Shown here piece by piece: positions 34,090-44,820 of a stretch of DNA of 64,000 nt; the first letter of the stretch is position 1; every line of letters begins with the position of its first letter. The stretch spans positions 618,061-682,060 of the forward strand of contig JAJVDF010000136.1 of NCBI GenBank assembly GCA_022410635.1, written 5' to 3'. The notes below the pieces were generated by a model, which saw only the letters and a program-made list of their open reading frames with translations, had not been told where the DNA came from and searched no databases. The position numbers and the translations under genes were made by a program. This DNA is from Tretioscincus oriximinensis. Its lineage: Eukaryota > Chordata > Lepidosauria > Squamata > Gymnophthalmidae.

Positions 34090-34615
34090 TATTTTCTCTA
34101 TTGCACAATACTAGGTCCAGGGGAACTCTTTGAAACTGATAGGCAGAAGAGCTAGGACAGGCAAGGGAACAGGGCTTTTTTTGTGACGGAACGCACCGGA
34201 ACGCAGTTCCGTCACCTTTTATTTAGGCGGGGGGGGAGGGGCAGGAATGAGCGGTGGCCGCCTCCGCTCCCCCGCCCCCCCGCCTAAATAAAAGGTGCCG
34301 GAACTGCTGCGTTAGCCGCCGGCGAGGTGGGCGTGGCGTTATTTTATTTAGGCGGCACCTTTTATTTAGGTGGCGGCGGCTCGGCGGTGGCCAACGCAGC
34401 AGTACCGGCACCTTTTATTTAGGCGGGGGGGCGGAGTTAGCGGGGGGCAGCTAACCCCCCGCCCACTCGCCCCCCCACTCGCTCATCCCCCCCGCTCGCT
34501 CACCCCCCCGCCGCCGCCGCCGCCGCTGGTGTTAGTTCTGGCACCTTTTGTGCTGGAAAAAAAGCACTGCAAGGGAACATTGTATTTTTTTTTACGCAGA
34601 AGGTCCAGAGGCATA
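34090..34615 (+). mobile_element. CR1 LINE fragment split by a 400-bp element
   Basis: 34090-34169 (TTATTTTCTCTATTGCACAA, GAAACTGATAGGCAGAAGAG) and 34570-34615 (CATTGTATTTTTTTTTACGC) are one CR1 fragment. Joined without the insert and one copy of CAAGGGAA they follow the CR1 order seen at 46500-46580. Confidence 0.8.
34170..34569. mobile_element. GC-rich hAT-like MITE with perfect 8-bp duplication
   Basis: Ends CAGGGCTTTTTTTGT and GGAAAAAAAGCACTG are near-perfect inverted repeats. CAAGGGAA is duplicated exactly at 34162-34169 and 34570-34577. The interior is GC-rich and repeats AGGCGGCACCTTTTATTTAG-like units in both orientations, interspersed with CGCC and CCCGCTCGCTCACC runs. Open frames here are compositional. 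Confidence 0.9.
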
Positions 34616-35285
34616 GTTACCATAGGCCAAGCTGAGGGTCTGGCCCAGGGCCCCAAAGAGTGGGCTGTTAGAGGGAGCCCCTGCTGAGCCTGGGCCTTCC
34701 CTACTGCCCGGTCTACTTATGTTATTTTTAAGCTCTTCAGGGTTGTGCAGTTGGATCTCTGACATGCTAATTATTGAGCCGCACACCAACAATCAGTAAT
34801 CAGGGATAATTTGAATGGTTTGTTGGCAAGCGGTGCTGGATTTTTAACAAGGTAAGGATACCTGTTAGGAAAGGTGGTGGTGGGGCTTTGTTTATCTGCC
34901 CCAGCGCCCCCAAGAGCCAGCCCAGCTAGTGCATTGGTCTATTGAATTTACTTATAGAACAAGTGTTGTTAGCTAGCTATTTAATAGCTTTTAAATAAGA
35001 TTAGATAAATGCAACAAAGCCAATGGTTGATGCTACTTCCAGGCTGGAGCCACAGGTAGTATTCCTGAAATACGTTTTGCTGAAATACTATCCATTGTTA
35101 AGTAGTGCCTTCTGTGGCTCAACTAGCTAAAGTGCCGCGATCAACCATACTAACTTGAATGGTTGGGAGTTCAACAACCCGCTAGGGTAGAACTCTAGAA
35201 TGTGATACGGTGTATGATGAGCTGCATCCGAGGCACAAACCTACTTCCTCTCGCTGGCTGCAAGCAGATTTTGCAGGTAAGTAGA

Positions 35286-35620
35286 AGAAGAAGAAGAAGA
35301 AATGGGTTCTTATACCCNGCTTTTCTCACCTTTTTCAAAGGGACTCAAAGCAGCTTACAAGGGTATTTTTGCCCGAAGGCTTACATTCTATCTTCCCCAC
35401 CAGACTNTGGTGGTTCCCATGTATTTACTTGCAGTCAGTTGCAATTTCTTGCAATTCTTGCTTTCNAATAGCTGGGTTGGCTAGAGCTACAGGCTAGTGG
35501 AAGGTGCTCACCCCTCCCCACGTCCCACACAGGGCTTCAAAACCCCATCTCCCAGCTGAGAGATGAATTCCTAAGCGACTGAGCTATCCATGCCTGATAC
35601 TGAGCTATCCGTGCCTGATA
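35286..35620 (-). mobile_element. SINE, GGTTTCGAAGCC-headed family with CTT tail
   Basis: Plus-strand (AGA)n tail first, then ATGGGTTCTTATACCC, GACTCAAAGCAGCTTACAAG, CTATCTTCCCCACCAGACT, TGGGTTGGCTAGAGCTACAG, and the head with GGGCTTCAAAACCCCATCTC. Terminal 18 bp CTGAGCTATCCRTGCCTGA is duplicated at the head end. Confidence 0.9.
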
Positions 35621-35700
35621 AGTAGAGACAAATGAAACCCTCAATTGTTTTTAGATTCTGGGTTTAAATTTGTGGCATAGACTTATTGTAGGGCTTACTG

Positions 35701-35824
35701 TAGGGCTACCAGATAAAACTCACTGTAGAAGTTTACACCTTTAATGACTAAAGAAGATTTCTAACACCTGCAGCATTACAAATTTTTCACACCCATTAAA
35801 GGTGTAAACTATCTGGTAACCCTA
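35701..35824. mobile_element. Short palindromic MITE, ends TAGGGYTACCAGAT
   Basis: Left TAGGGCTACCAGATAAAACT and AGTTTACACCTTTAATG pair with right CATTAAAGGTGTAAACT and ATCTGGTAACCCTA. 124 bp; no clear flanking duplication. Confidence 0.75.
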
Positions 35825-35948
35825 CATTTTTGGGAAACAGGAAAGCAATTAATAGTGCAGACGGGCTATTCCTGATAATTATGTGGATTATTCTCCAAGT
35901 GCAAAACTTTCCAAAGAAATAAAGAAAAACAATATGGGAGAAAAATAC

Positions 35949-36005
35949 CTGCCTTTTATAGTCATATCAAATGTATTTCTCAGCAACTTCATCCCAGCTC
36001 CCAAC
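35949..36005 (-). promoter_or_regulatory. TATA-like box / possible untranslated exon upstream of STYK1
   Basis: On the minus strand TATAAAAG lies at about 35953-35960 inside a segment that also has splice-like ends (TTGTGCAG and GTATTT). Either reading is weak; shown only because it is upstream of STYK1 on its strand. Confidence 0.2.
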
Positions 36006-36009
36006 CTGC

Positions 36010-37390
36010 ACAAGGAAGAAAAAGGTCTTATTAAGTATTCTGAGCAGCTACTTTCTCATATAAAAGGGAAAAGAGTTAAAGGAGAGACAGAAAGGGAGAG
36101 AAGAGAACCGAAACTCTATGTTTTAAATCACTGAGCCTTCCTTTCCTGCTGTCTCTAATTGCCGTTTCTTCACAGACAGATTGNTATGCCCTCGAGAGAT
36201 GATCCGGGCCAGGCATAAAAAAAATCTCTCCTTGACTTGAAGGGTCATCAGTCCCTTTCTTGATAACAGGTAGAAAAAACGGTGAAAAAATCGTGAAGTA
36301 ATTAAGAGCGGGCTGCTCTCTGGCCAATCAGAAATCCTCACGGTTTGCCTGCCACTTTATTGGGTAGCGATTATGTTAACTGTTGATCGTTGACATTTTG
36401 CACATGTTTCTGACTGCCTTCTGTAACCTCGGATCTCAGGAAGCAGATAATAAAAGGACTTGGCTTGCAGGTTGAAATGAAAGGTGCTGTGGTCTTTTGA
36501 CACCAAATTCAAATCCTTCCAGCACAGATAGACATTATCCATGAGGTTAATAGCAGATGTTCAAAATGTTGTGCTCCACCCACAGCATACGGATGACTAC
36601 GCCTCCACAAATAGCGCAAGTGTGTTAACTTGTCTTGCAAAAAAGGCTTGGCCCTCTGATGTGCTTTCCTTTGGCAAAAGAACATAAAAGGATCCCAGCT
36701 GTAAAAGATTAAAAGATGTATATGATCTGAAGAGTATCGTTATTTGACTATCACCGTTTGCCTGTCTATGTGACATTGTTGTGCCGTCTGTTGTCTTTTT
36801 GTTCAATCTAAGCTCAAATAAAATTTATGAAAAGAAGTAGAAAAATAAGAGGGTGCCCGATGGATAAGGCCATAGTACATCTATTACTATTTTGTCTTAC
36901 ACAGTGCTGGGAGTTGCATGTTTTTCATGTGGCCATAATAAGGGAAAACCCTGGCTCAAACCCTGTACTGGGATTTCCCACTTCCACGGTCTTGGAGCTG
37001 GACATGACATAATTTGTGATGTCACAGCTTTTGGAAAAGGAGCCCCCAGGCTCAGAAGTGACATGACGAAACTTTGCGCATGTACTTCATGCGTGCGACG
37101 ACCCGCCGAAGTCCACGGTTTTGGGGTTCCCGGGATGGGATTTCTGTGCCCCATTAATTCCAGCACTGCTTACACAGTGGCCCATTAATTATTTTTGACA
37201 TCACAAGCAGCAGAAAAAGACAGAAAGCCTCATATCAGGTGTTTGAACGGTTGTGGTTCATATGGCTGGAAAGATTATTTCACGCAGATGAAGGATTTAT
37301 TTTTAGAATACATGGATATTTGTGATTAATTTATATGTACTTATTTACTTTAAAGTGTCGTTTGTGTTGTTTAACATAAATAAATAAAGC
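36010..37390. other. No gene seen
   Basis: Apparently unique sequence, with blocks near 37005-37080 containing TTTGTGATGTCAC and GAAGTGACATGACG that recur in other forms near 38680-38830 and 60450-60560. Confidence 0.4.
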
Positions 37391-37394
37391 AGTA

Positions 37395-37575
37395 GAAATA
37401 GAAGGCAAAGCCTTCACCTGCTCTCGACTCCTTGCAAATGGCATTTAATTGTCCACCCAAATGGAAGGCAAATTCTAAGAATCCATTCTAGTAGACATCG
37501 ATACTCTTGGGCTCCCTGAATTTGTCTAATGCTATCTTAAGGCAATCCAGATTGGTGGATCTCACCACCAGGCAT
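37395..37575 (-). mobile_element. CR1 LINE 3' tail fragment
   Basis: AGGCAAAGCCTTCACCTGCT, TCCTTGCAAATGGCATTTAA and CTTAAGGCAATCCAGATTGG follow the reversed CR1 tail. Confidence 0.7.
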
Positions 37576-37579
37576 AATA

Positions 37580-37812
37580 GGAAATCTTTAAGTGTGCAAG
37601 AAATCTGCATTTTTTTTTTTACTGAGGGTAGGGTGCCTTCAAGAGCTGGCCCCAGTTGCCAGAGCCCCCTAGTGGTGGTGCAGCGAATTTTAAAATAATA
37701 TTTATTTATTTTTTACCCCAGCAAAAAACAGAGAAATGACGCCCCCCCAGGAGGGCGGAATAAACACCCCAAAACCGGGTTCCCCCCCCAAAGGGATTAT
37801 CTGCTCAGCCAA
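37580..37812. mobile_element. hAT-like element, TAGRCTGACC family, right part only
   Basis: GAGCTGGCCCCAGTTGCCAG, CCCCCTAGTGGTGGTGCAGC, and end GGGATTATCTGCTCAGCCAA. The left half is missing. Confidence 0.82.
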
Positions 37813-37854
37813 TCCGTGCATCTTCACCAGATGTCTGAACATGTAATCATAAGC

Positions 37855-38235
37855 CAAGTGCCTAATGCACAACAGAGGGGAGAGAAGTCCACAACCTAGG
37901 GTCTATCACAGTGAAGGCCCTCCCATGTGTTCATACCCCTTCTGATAAGTGAAGAAGGTGGGACTGTACAGAAAGCCTCATCAGAAGATCCTAGGATGCT
38001 GGTAGGTATGTATGGGAGGATGTTTTCCTTCAAATATTAGGAGCTCAAGCAGTTTAGGGCCTTGTGAGTCAATGTTAGTATCTTGAACTGGGTTTGGATA
38101 CAAATGGGTAGCCAGTGCAGTTCTTTTAGGACCGGTGTAATGTGNGGACAACAAGCTGTACCATTAAGCNGAATTCTGCAGCAGCTGCACCTGCAGCTTA
38201 CTTCTATGCCTATGCTGAATCTTTAACATCCTTGC
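37855..38235 (-). pseudogene. L2-like LINE C-terminal fragment
   Basis: Plus-strand blocks GGTAGCCAGTGCAGTTCTTT, GACCGGTGTAATGTG and GCTCAAGCAGTTTAGGGCC match the reverse-oriented L2-like copy at 2570-2960. Confidence 0.78.
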
Positions 38236-38569
38236 ACTAAAATTTAAGAAAATCACGTCTCTATAGCGTGTCCAGATGGCAGAATAACATCTTCTATTCA
38301 GAGGCATAGAGAATTAATTGCTGCCAGGTCCACTAANATGGTGCAGCTACATGCTCACGTTTTATGATTTTAAGCTGAAAGGGAACTTTTTCTGCTTTAG
38401 CAGCTTCATAAAGGCAAGATATACTAGTGGGGTTTGTTAAAGATTTTAATCGTTTTCCATTCAGTTGCTGCAACTTGCCTGGCAGAAGAAAAATATAAAT
38501 ATCAGCAGTTTTATGTATTTTTTGCTCTCTTTGAACTAAACAATAAGGCTCCATCTGGATGGTTTAAAT

Positions 38570-38835
38570 CAGGCCTCATGATTATTTGCACTTTGACTGG
38601 GGATGGAATAAATACTGGGAGGTTTCCACCCAGAAATCTTGTAGCGGGAGCCCAAAATTCTCATGTATATTGTGACATCATTTCCAGGGCGGGACCAGAA
38701 GGGATATCACTCTGGGCGTCATTCCCAGAAGCAGGGACCGGAGCATTTGTGATGTCACTTCCGGCCCCAGGGCACCCTTTCTGGAAGCAGGGGGCAGAAG
38801 TGCCATCACAATGATGTCATTTCCAGTATATTTCC
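38570..38835. repeat. GTGATGTCACTTCCGG-type repeat block
   Basis: TGTGACATCATTTCCAGG, GTGATGTCACTTCCGG and AATGATGTCATTTCCAG occur within 150 bp. Related motifs lie near 37010 and 60480. Class unknown. Confidence 0.45.
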
Positions 38836-38868
38836 TGCATGAGAATTTGTTCTTTGTATGAGAATAGA

Positions 38869-38993
38869 TAGGCTGACCAGATGACCCGTTTTGGGGGGGG
38901 GAGTGGAAACCCGGTTTTGGGGTGCCTCCCGNGTTTTGATGAGGAATTTTTTTTAACTCCCCCCCCNAAAAAAGGGGGTCATCTGGTCAGCCT
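38869..38993. mobile_element. hAT-like element, TAGRCTGACC family, short palindromic form
   Basis: Begins TAGGCTGACCAGATGACCC and ends GGGGGTCATCTGGTCAGCCT. Exact 8-bp flanks AGAATAGA at 38861-38868 and 38994-39001. Only 125 bp, almost all inverted repeat. Confidence 0.92.
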
Positions 38994-39373
38994 AGAATAG
39001 AAAACTCACAAAACCTACAAGATTCTCATGCGTTNCCCAGCACTGGGGGAGNTGAACTGAAGAAAGTCTGAAGTAGAGGCCTATTGCTGCTATTAGAGTT
39101 TTGCAAACTGAGTCAAACATTAATTGTAGAAGAATACCAGAACACTGTTATCTAAAGAAGGCGACTTAGAGAAATAAGTGGAAATACCTGCAACCGAGCT
39201 AACTACCAGAAAGTAAAACCTTCTTCCATCTTCAAAGTGACCAGTGACTTCTCAGCTCCTCCTAAGTGTTAATAGTGTCAAAGCCAAGGTGGTTTTCAGC
39301 TGCTGTCTCACTGCCCCACCCATCTTCGTAAGAGCTCCACTTGGCAAGGGACAGGTACACATTTATTTGCCCA

Positions 39374-40060
39374 TATATACTCGAGTATAAGTCGGCCAGA
39401 ATATAAGCCGAGGCACATAATTTTAACCACAAAAAATGGGGAAAATTATTGATTCGAGTATAAGCCTAGGGTGGGAAATGCAGCTGGGGGGGGGGGGGGG
39501 AGATCACAAAGGAAGGAAAGGAACCCAACGCTTCCCCTGTGCCTATCCAAGGTTCCTGTCATCCCCTGGGGCCTGCAGCCTCCTACAGGGCCATACAATC
39601 CTCAGGGCCGCGTCCTGGAGGCTCCTGGGGGTCCCTGGCATCCACTTCTTGGGCCCAAGCTTGGGATGATCAGGCACATGTAAAGGATGCCGGCAGCAGG
39701 GAGGCTCTGTTACTACATTGCCCTCGCCTCGCCAGATAGATATGAGATGATGACCTCTGCTGCCACTGCTGCTGCCACTGCCACATTCTCCTCCGGTGCC
39801 TGCACACTGGGGGTGCTTCTGAAACCCATCTTGGGCATTGGTCCAGAGGCGGGCAGCAAAGGCAGCAGCAGCCACCCACTTACAACTGCGCAGGCTTGAG
39901 GAGGGAAGACACTGGAGCATGCTAGGAAGTGTAGTCTCATCTGTGGCTGGGGGAAAGGCGAGAATGGAGAACACCTGCACTGCACCAGAGTATAAGTCGA
40001 GTGGNTTTTTTTTCAGAATTAAAAATGTGCTGAAAAACTAGACTTATACTCGAGGATATA
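39374..40060. mobile_element. DNA transposon remnant with ends TATACTCGAGTATAAGTC
   Basis: Left end TATATACTCGAGTATAAGTC (39374-39393) and right end GACTTATACTCGAGGATATA (40041-40060) are inverted repeats with one mismatch. Next to the left end are AATATAAGCCGAGG and CGAGTATAAGCCTAGGG. The interior is GC-richer and has overlapping open frames on both strands without a domain. I know this end type from vertebrate DNA transposons but cannot assign the superfamily. Confidence 0.85.
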
Positions 40061-40489
40061 CAGTATATACACTGGCGTCCCTTGTGTGATCATTTCCCCA
40101 TCCGCATTTTGTTGCCAAGGAAGTGGTTATAAAAATTTAGGCCCATATTTTTATCTAGATATAATAGAAGTAAAGTATTAACCAGAGCTGCCTCGTAAAG
40201 CATTTGCTTGCTTGGTTGCAGAAGGTAGCTTCAAGAAGTGGCTCAAGATCTCTTTGCTATTCCTCAGTGTTTACAGTTTTATAACTGTATTTCCATGCCC
40301 TGGTGCATTCACTGCCAAAGAAGACGCAGAAGTAGAAGGTCCTGTCCCCTCTGAGCATTATTCTGAGCTATAGATGAGTCCCCCAGCCAACTTCCTGTAA
40401 GCAGCAAAAATGTTTCTTGTGGATATGACTGGGCCCAGGCTGGCTAAAAAGGCCCTCTCCCAGGGCTAGCTGCGGTGCAGTGATTTGTA

Positions 40490-40690
40490 CTCCGCATGGC
40501 TGAGTAGAAGAGGCTGTCCTCTGCTTGGACTATACTTCCCAGCAGGCCCCACCACCAGCAAGACAACAGTTCCATTTCCCTTTTTTCACATTTGGGCTGC
40601 TGGTGCTGCTACTGCCAGCTTCATGAAGCTGCTGGACATCCAAGCCTTTATAATAAGCATCGTTGTGAAAAAACGACCAGTGCTTATTTA
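40490..40690 (+). repeat. Dispersed repeat, pair with 57440-57640
   Basis: Translations share LLGLYFPAGP, HIW..A..A..ATASF and LLDIQAFIIS with the minus-strand reading at 57440-57640. No family recognised. Confidence 0.65.
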
Positions 40691-41099
40691 AAGGTTTGAA
40701 CGAGGATGTTTTAAGAGTCAGGTATGACCACGGTCAAAGGTTCTTACGTATGCATTGCTTAAACTGGTATTTCTGGTTCCTGCAAATAAACACAAATTCT
40801 AAAAGGATAATAAAAGGATTAGTTTATTCTGGGTACGTTAATCTAATTTACTTAAAAAACTTTAGGCCGGCAATAACAGTGTGATCTTTTTTTGATAGAA
40901 TCTTGAGTTATTATGAGAACAAGGTTTTCCTAATCTTTTCTTCTTTGGGAACATTAATGCAGAGACAGAAAACCAGTTTTGTTTAATCTTGACATTGCCT
41001 GCCAAGTCTCTCCTGCAGTGGCTCCTGACTAGTTTTTAAAGCAGGCTTTACTTCTAGGTGAGTCTCAGGGGTGACATCAAGCTCACTTCTGGTGAAAGG

Positions 41100-41161
41100 A
41101 GGAGAACATAAGAACGCAAGAGGAGCCCTGCTGAATNAGGCCAGAGTCCATCTAGTCCAGC
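41100..41161 (-). mobile_element. CR1 3' tail, interrupted
   Basis: AGAACATAAGAACGCAAGAG and CCATCTAGTCCAGC are the start of a reversed CR1 tail that resumes at 41512 (AGTCCAGCTTCTGTCTTACA) after the insertion. Confidence 0.85.
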
Positions 41162-41511
41162 TAGGGTTGCCATATTCTGACAGCCCAGAACCTGGACGGG
41201 GCTTGGGGATGCACGCACGCACACATGCATGCAACCCCCCCATACACACACACATACACACAAACTCACTCTCTCTCCCTNGTGAGACAGGCAGAACAGA
41301 GCTGTACAAAAGCTCTGATTCCCCATCAAACACCCAAGCGCCTTTCCTCTGCACTCAGCAAAGGAGGCGCGCTCTGCCTTATAGCAGGTGTGCCCCATCA
41401 GATTTTTACATTCCCTGATGCTGTATAGGGGAATGTAAAAATCCAAGATTTTCACTTTCTAGTCCCCAAATCCAGGAAAGCCCCAGCTTTCCGGGACATA
41501 TGGCAGCCCTA
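41162..41511. mobile_element. hAT-like element, TAGGGTTGCCATAT family, copy 2
   Basis: Ends TAGGGTTGCCATATTCTGAC and CGGGACATATGGCAGCCCTA. Exact 8-bp duplication AGTCCAGC at 41154-41161 and 41512-41519. Inserted in a CR1 tail, so the duplication can be checked against CR1 itself, which has GTCCAGC once. 350 bp. Confidence 0.95.
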
Positions 41512-41579
41512 AGTCCAGCTTCTGTCTTACACCTGGGCTCAAGGAGAAGAAGGCAAAACCCTACCTATTCATGTATCTA

Positions 41580-41695
41580 TGTCGATGTATCTATGAAAGC
41601 TCATGACACCTATGTTTCTCCTGTTAGTCTCCAAATACCAGAAGACCCTTGCTAGACTTTCTGACTAAAACTAACATGGATATTTCTCTGAAATT
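41580..41695. repeat. TCTACTTCTTCAGAT dispersed repeat
   Basis: GAAAGCTCATGACACC, CCTGTTAGTCTCCAAATACC, CTAACATGGATATTTCTCTG. Confidence 0.6.
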
Positions 41696-42200
41696 GTATA
41701 ATCCTAATCTAGGCACCACCTCTTCTGGAAGTAAATTCCATAGACGGATGACCCTCTGAGTGAAAAATACTTTTTCTTGTCTGTCTTAACTCTTCTGCCT
41801 ANCAGCTTCAAGATCCAAGTGTTGTGTGTTAGAGAAAATATCTAACTTGCATGGGATTATCCATCCCAGACATGATTTTATATATGGTACTTCAAGTAGA
41901 TCGTCTCTTAAGCCCCACCTTTCAAGACTGAAGGGACCTAGACCTTCCAACCCGATTTCATCAGGGGTTTTTGTTCCATGATCGTTCTTGTTGCTCTTTT
42001 TTGCACCTTCTCCAGTGCTGCAGTTGCTGCCTTTTGCACCTTATCCGGTATCTTCCCTAAGGTGTGGTGACCAGAACTGTATACTGTATTCCAAATGTGG
42101 CCTCACCATAAATTTATAAAGAAGCAAAATTATGCTTCCTTTTTTTCAATTTCCTTTCTAATTGAATTTGCTCTTTTCACTGAGGCTTCTTTACACCTCT
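41695..42200 (-). pseudogene. CR1 LINE reverse-transcriptase C-terminal remnant
   Basis: Reverse of LLPE-like (CTTCTGGAAGTAAATTCCAT), TTTCAAGACTGAAGGGACC, CACCTTCTCCAGTGCTGCAG and GTGGTGACCAGAACTG blocks of CR1. Several frame breaks. Confidence 0.85.
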
Positions 42201-42204
42201 CATG

Positions 42205-43405
42205 GGTGTAGAAGAGAGGACCTTTCACCAATGCAGTTTATTATGCCGGCAACACCTGGATGAAAAAGCATTTTCCCACATCCATTAAAAGAGCAAAATC
42301 TTATCCCTTTTTTATGTGGTATCCCTAGTGTAAAGGACGAAAGTATAAACTGGTGAGATTTATAAACAAGATCTAAACACCACCCTCATTTATGCCCCGA
42401 GATAATATATAGTACTACATAAGATAATTTTCAATGTTCATATTTCAAAAAATTAAGGTTTAACCTTTCCTAATCTATAGTCCCTTTCCAACAGGCATAA
42501 AGAAAAACTGCTCTGGTCCTTTGAAACCATCTATTTTTTTTACATAAAAGACAAACATAAAGCAAGGAGAAAAATGATCCGGTTTAGAGATCTGGAACAG
42601 AAATTCTGATCAAAGATAATGCATACTTCTTCACAAATTCTACTTCACCCAGGAAGTCATCCAGAACTTACTTGTCACGAATTCTTCTTGTTTTAGAATC
42701 CTGGAAGTCCAAATAACTTGTTCTCCATCATTAGAACTTTCCTTGGGTTGATGTCTGCAGACCAAGATCTCCAACCAAAGAGTTGTTTTTAGCGCTGACT
42801 TCAAGAGTCTTGTTATACCAAAGTTACAAACAGTTTCCTCTGCCACTTAGACCAGACTGTCACACTACTATGAACAGGTTTTACAGGTGGTAGCAACATA
42901 TTTCCTCAGCGACGTAGTTAGAGGAGGCAGTGACTCTTCTGGAGCAGGAAGGAAGTGCATCTTTTTGCTCTAACACATAGAAAAATATTAATGACATGAG
43001 AAAATGTTCTGTTAGAAATGTCAACATAGCGTAGGATAATTGTAAACATAATGGGGAAAACATTAAAAGGGTTAATCAGTGAAAAAAGATTGGTGGTACA
43101 TCTTATGCAAAGGTTCCCAAATCCAGTACAGTATTTTGGACTTTTAATGGGAGTAAAAAAGTAGTTTTCTTCTCAGGTGCAGCAGGCATTAGAAGATGTA
43201 CCTGATGAAAACTCTTCTCTTCTATAGCCATTAAAGGTCCAAAGCTCTACCCTGGATTTTATATGGGAATCCTACCTTATGCNATGTCCTTTATATACAT
43301 ACCTAGTAATCTGGTTTAAGGAGCTCAGAAGACCACTTTACACAGAACTAGTGACAATCTTTAACCACTTTATACTAAGAATGCTTTATAACATTTATCA
43401 GTACT
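42205..43405. other. No gene seen upstream of STYK1
   Basis: Two blocks, near 42240-42330 and 43090-43280, contain CATTAAA and TTTTATRTGG.ATCCCTA motifs like the ends of the 35701 element. The minus-strand open frame at 42640-42846 begins with GTG and ends near a good donor (ACAAGTAAGT); it could be an untranslated exon but has no match I recognise. Confidence 0.35.
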
Positions 43406-43412
43406 GCATTTC

Positions 43413-43567
43413 TTGGCTGACCAGATGACCCCTTTTGAGGAACATTTTTTTCAAAAAAAGATTTTTGCTGAGGAATATTTTTTTAAAAAATGTCCTCAGA
43501 AAAAAACGGGAGGCACCCCAAAACCAGGTTTTCAACCCCCCGCAAAAGGGGTCACCTGGTCAGCCTA
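43413..43567. mobile_element. hAT-like element, TAGRCTGACC family, short form
   Basis: Begins TTGGCTGACCAGATGACCCC and ends AAAAGGGGTCACCTGGTCAG plus CCTA. The interior is an A/T-rich hairpin. Confidence 0.88.
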
Positions 43568-43710
43568 AACTATAACAGTGATGTCTACTCCAGACTAAGC
43601 AGTGGCACACTCGCATGTAAACTGGTTCTGAGTAAGCCTATATTGTAGCACATGGGTTGTCTCAGTTCTAAGGCTGTCTAATCTGCATAATGCAGATGTG
43701 CACATCTGTA

Positions 43711-43964
43711 GTTTAACCTAGATCAAGCAAATTCAGATTTAATAGTCTAAATTTCCTAAATGAGAAAAAAACCAAAAAATTCAAGTCAATCTTCAGGAGT
43801 GAAGAAAGTATAAATAAATAGTTGACCAGGATCTACAAGTTTTCCAGTTTAACCCAGATCAAGCAAATTTAGATTTAATAGTCTAGATTTCTTAAAGAGA
43901 AAAAACCAAAAGATTCAAGTCAGTCTTCAGGAATGAAGAAAGTTTAAATAAATGGATGACCAGG
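43711..43964. repeat. Tandem duplication of about 120 bp
   Basis: 43711-43829 and 43848-43964 both read AGTTTAACCYAGATCAAGCA, TTTAGATTTAATAGTCTARA, TTCAAGTCARTCTTCAGGA and ATAAATRGWTGACCAGG. Confidence 0.85.
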
Positions 43965-43966
43965 CT

Positions 43967-44360
43967 GCGTACAAACAGATATTTTCTGCCTCGATCAGAG
44001 CACTATGAATAAGACTCGAGTACATGTGCTAAGTGTTTTTCAGCAGTCCACCAACAATAAATGCCAGAATAGCTTTTTCCTGGAATAAACTATTGTTGGG
44101 ATATTCAGACATCATTCCGGAGAACCCCTGTATTCTCGTGTGTGTATGTGTGTGCACAAATTAGACACGAGATGTTAAAACAAGCGAGAACACAGCAGTT
44201 GTTTCTATTGGCTGTTGCCACAAGATCAATAAGTGATAATGCAGAACTGGGGCCTTGATTACAGAAAATACAGGTTTGGTGTGCACAGACATGCGATTGC
44301 TATATTCTGGAATATAGCTTTGTAGTGGTTTTTAGGTCGTTTGTGCAGGCAGCCCAGGAT
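43967..44360. mobile_element. Dispersed element, inverted partner of 47863-48211
   Basis: TTTTTCAGCAGTCCACCAAC, ATGCCAGAATAGC, CAAGCGAGAAC and TCTATTGGCTGTTGCC are matched in reverse complement at 47863-48211. Ends GGCTGC (left) and GCAGCC (right) suggest terminal inverted repeats. Confidence 0.7.
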
Positions 44361-44394
44361 CTAGAAGTTTTCCATAGTAGTTTAAAGAATTCTG

Positions 44395-44645
44395 CTTCTG
44401 CTTAAGAAGATCCATACTGGATCAGGCCACAGCCCATCTAGTCCAGCCTTCTGTCTCACACAGAGACCCACCAGATGCACCTGGGCAGTCTGAACAGAGG
44501 AAAACAAAATATGCACCTGTTCATGACAGCCTGCAACTGGTGTTTCAGGAGTCCTACCTGTTGCTCCATCCCATAGGCAGCATCCAGATATCCATCCTAG
44601 TACCCATTTATACCCTTGGTGTCCATAAACCTTTCTAGTCCTTAA
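44395..44645 (-). mobile_element. CR1 LINE 3' tail
   Basis: GGATCAGGCCACAGCCCATC, TGTCTCACACAGAGACCCAC and ATCCATCCTAGTACCCATTT, reverse of the CR1 tail. Confidence 0.92.
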
Positions 44646-44820
44646 TCAATCTGAAAAAGCAGAGTAGTCTACGAAAGTTCAAGCTGCATATCTTCTTCTT
44701 GGTCTCTAAGATGTTACGAGATTCTCCTTACTGGAAATCAATCTATCTATTTATCCATCTATCTGAAGAAGTAGACTTGTCTATGAAAGTTTATGCTTCC
44801 TGTCTTCTTGCCTGTAAGAT
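44645..44820. repeat. TCTACTTCTTCAGAT dispersed repeat, two copies
   Basis: Two copies in the same orientation: GTAGTCTACGAAAGTTC at 44665 and GAAGTAGACTTGTCTATGAA at 44768, separated by a CTAT simple repeat. Confidence 0.65.

Noticed and set aside
34223..34687. CpG-island promoter with Arg/Pro-rich frames
   Set aside because: The GC-rich stretch is bounded by inverted repeats and an exact 8-bp duplication, so it is a mobile element.
39436..40041. Several overlapping frames, some 145 codons
   Set aside because: They lie inside a DNA-transposon remnant and overlap on both strands with low-complexity Ser/Ala content.
42640..42846. Candidate first coding exon of STYK1 ending at a strong donor
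   Set aside because: It begins with GTG after an in-frame stop, has no ATG in frame, and the true start exon is at 33059-33125. It could still be untranslated.
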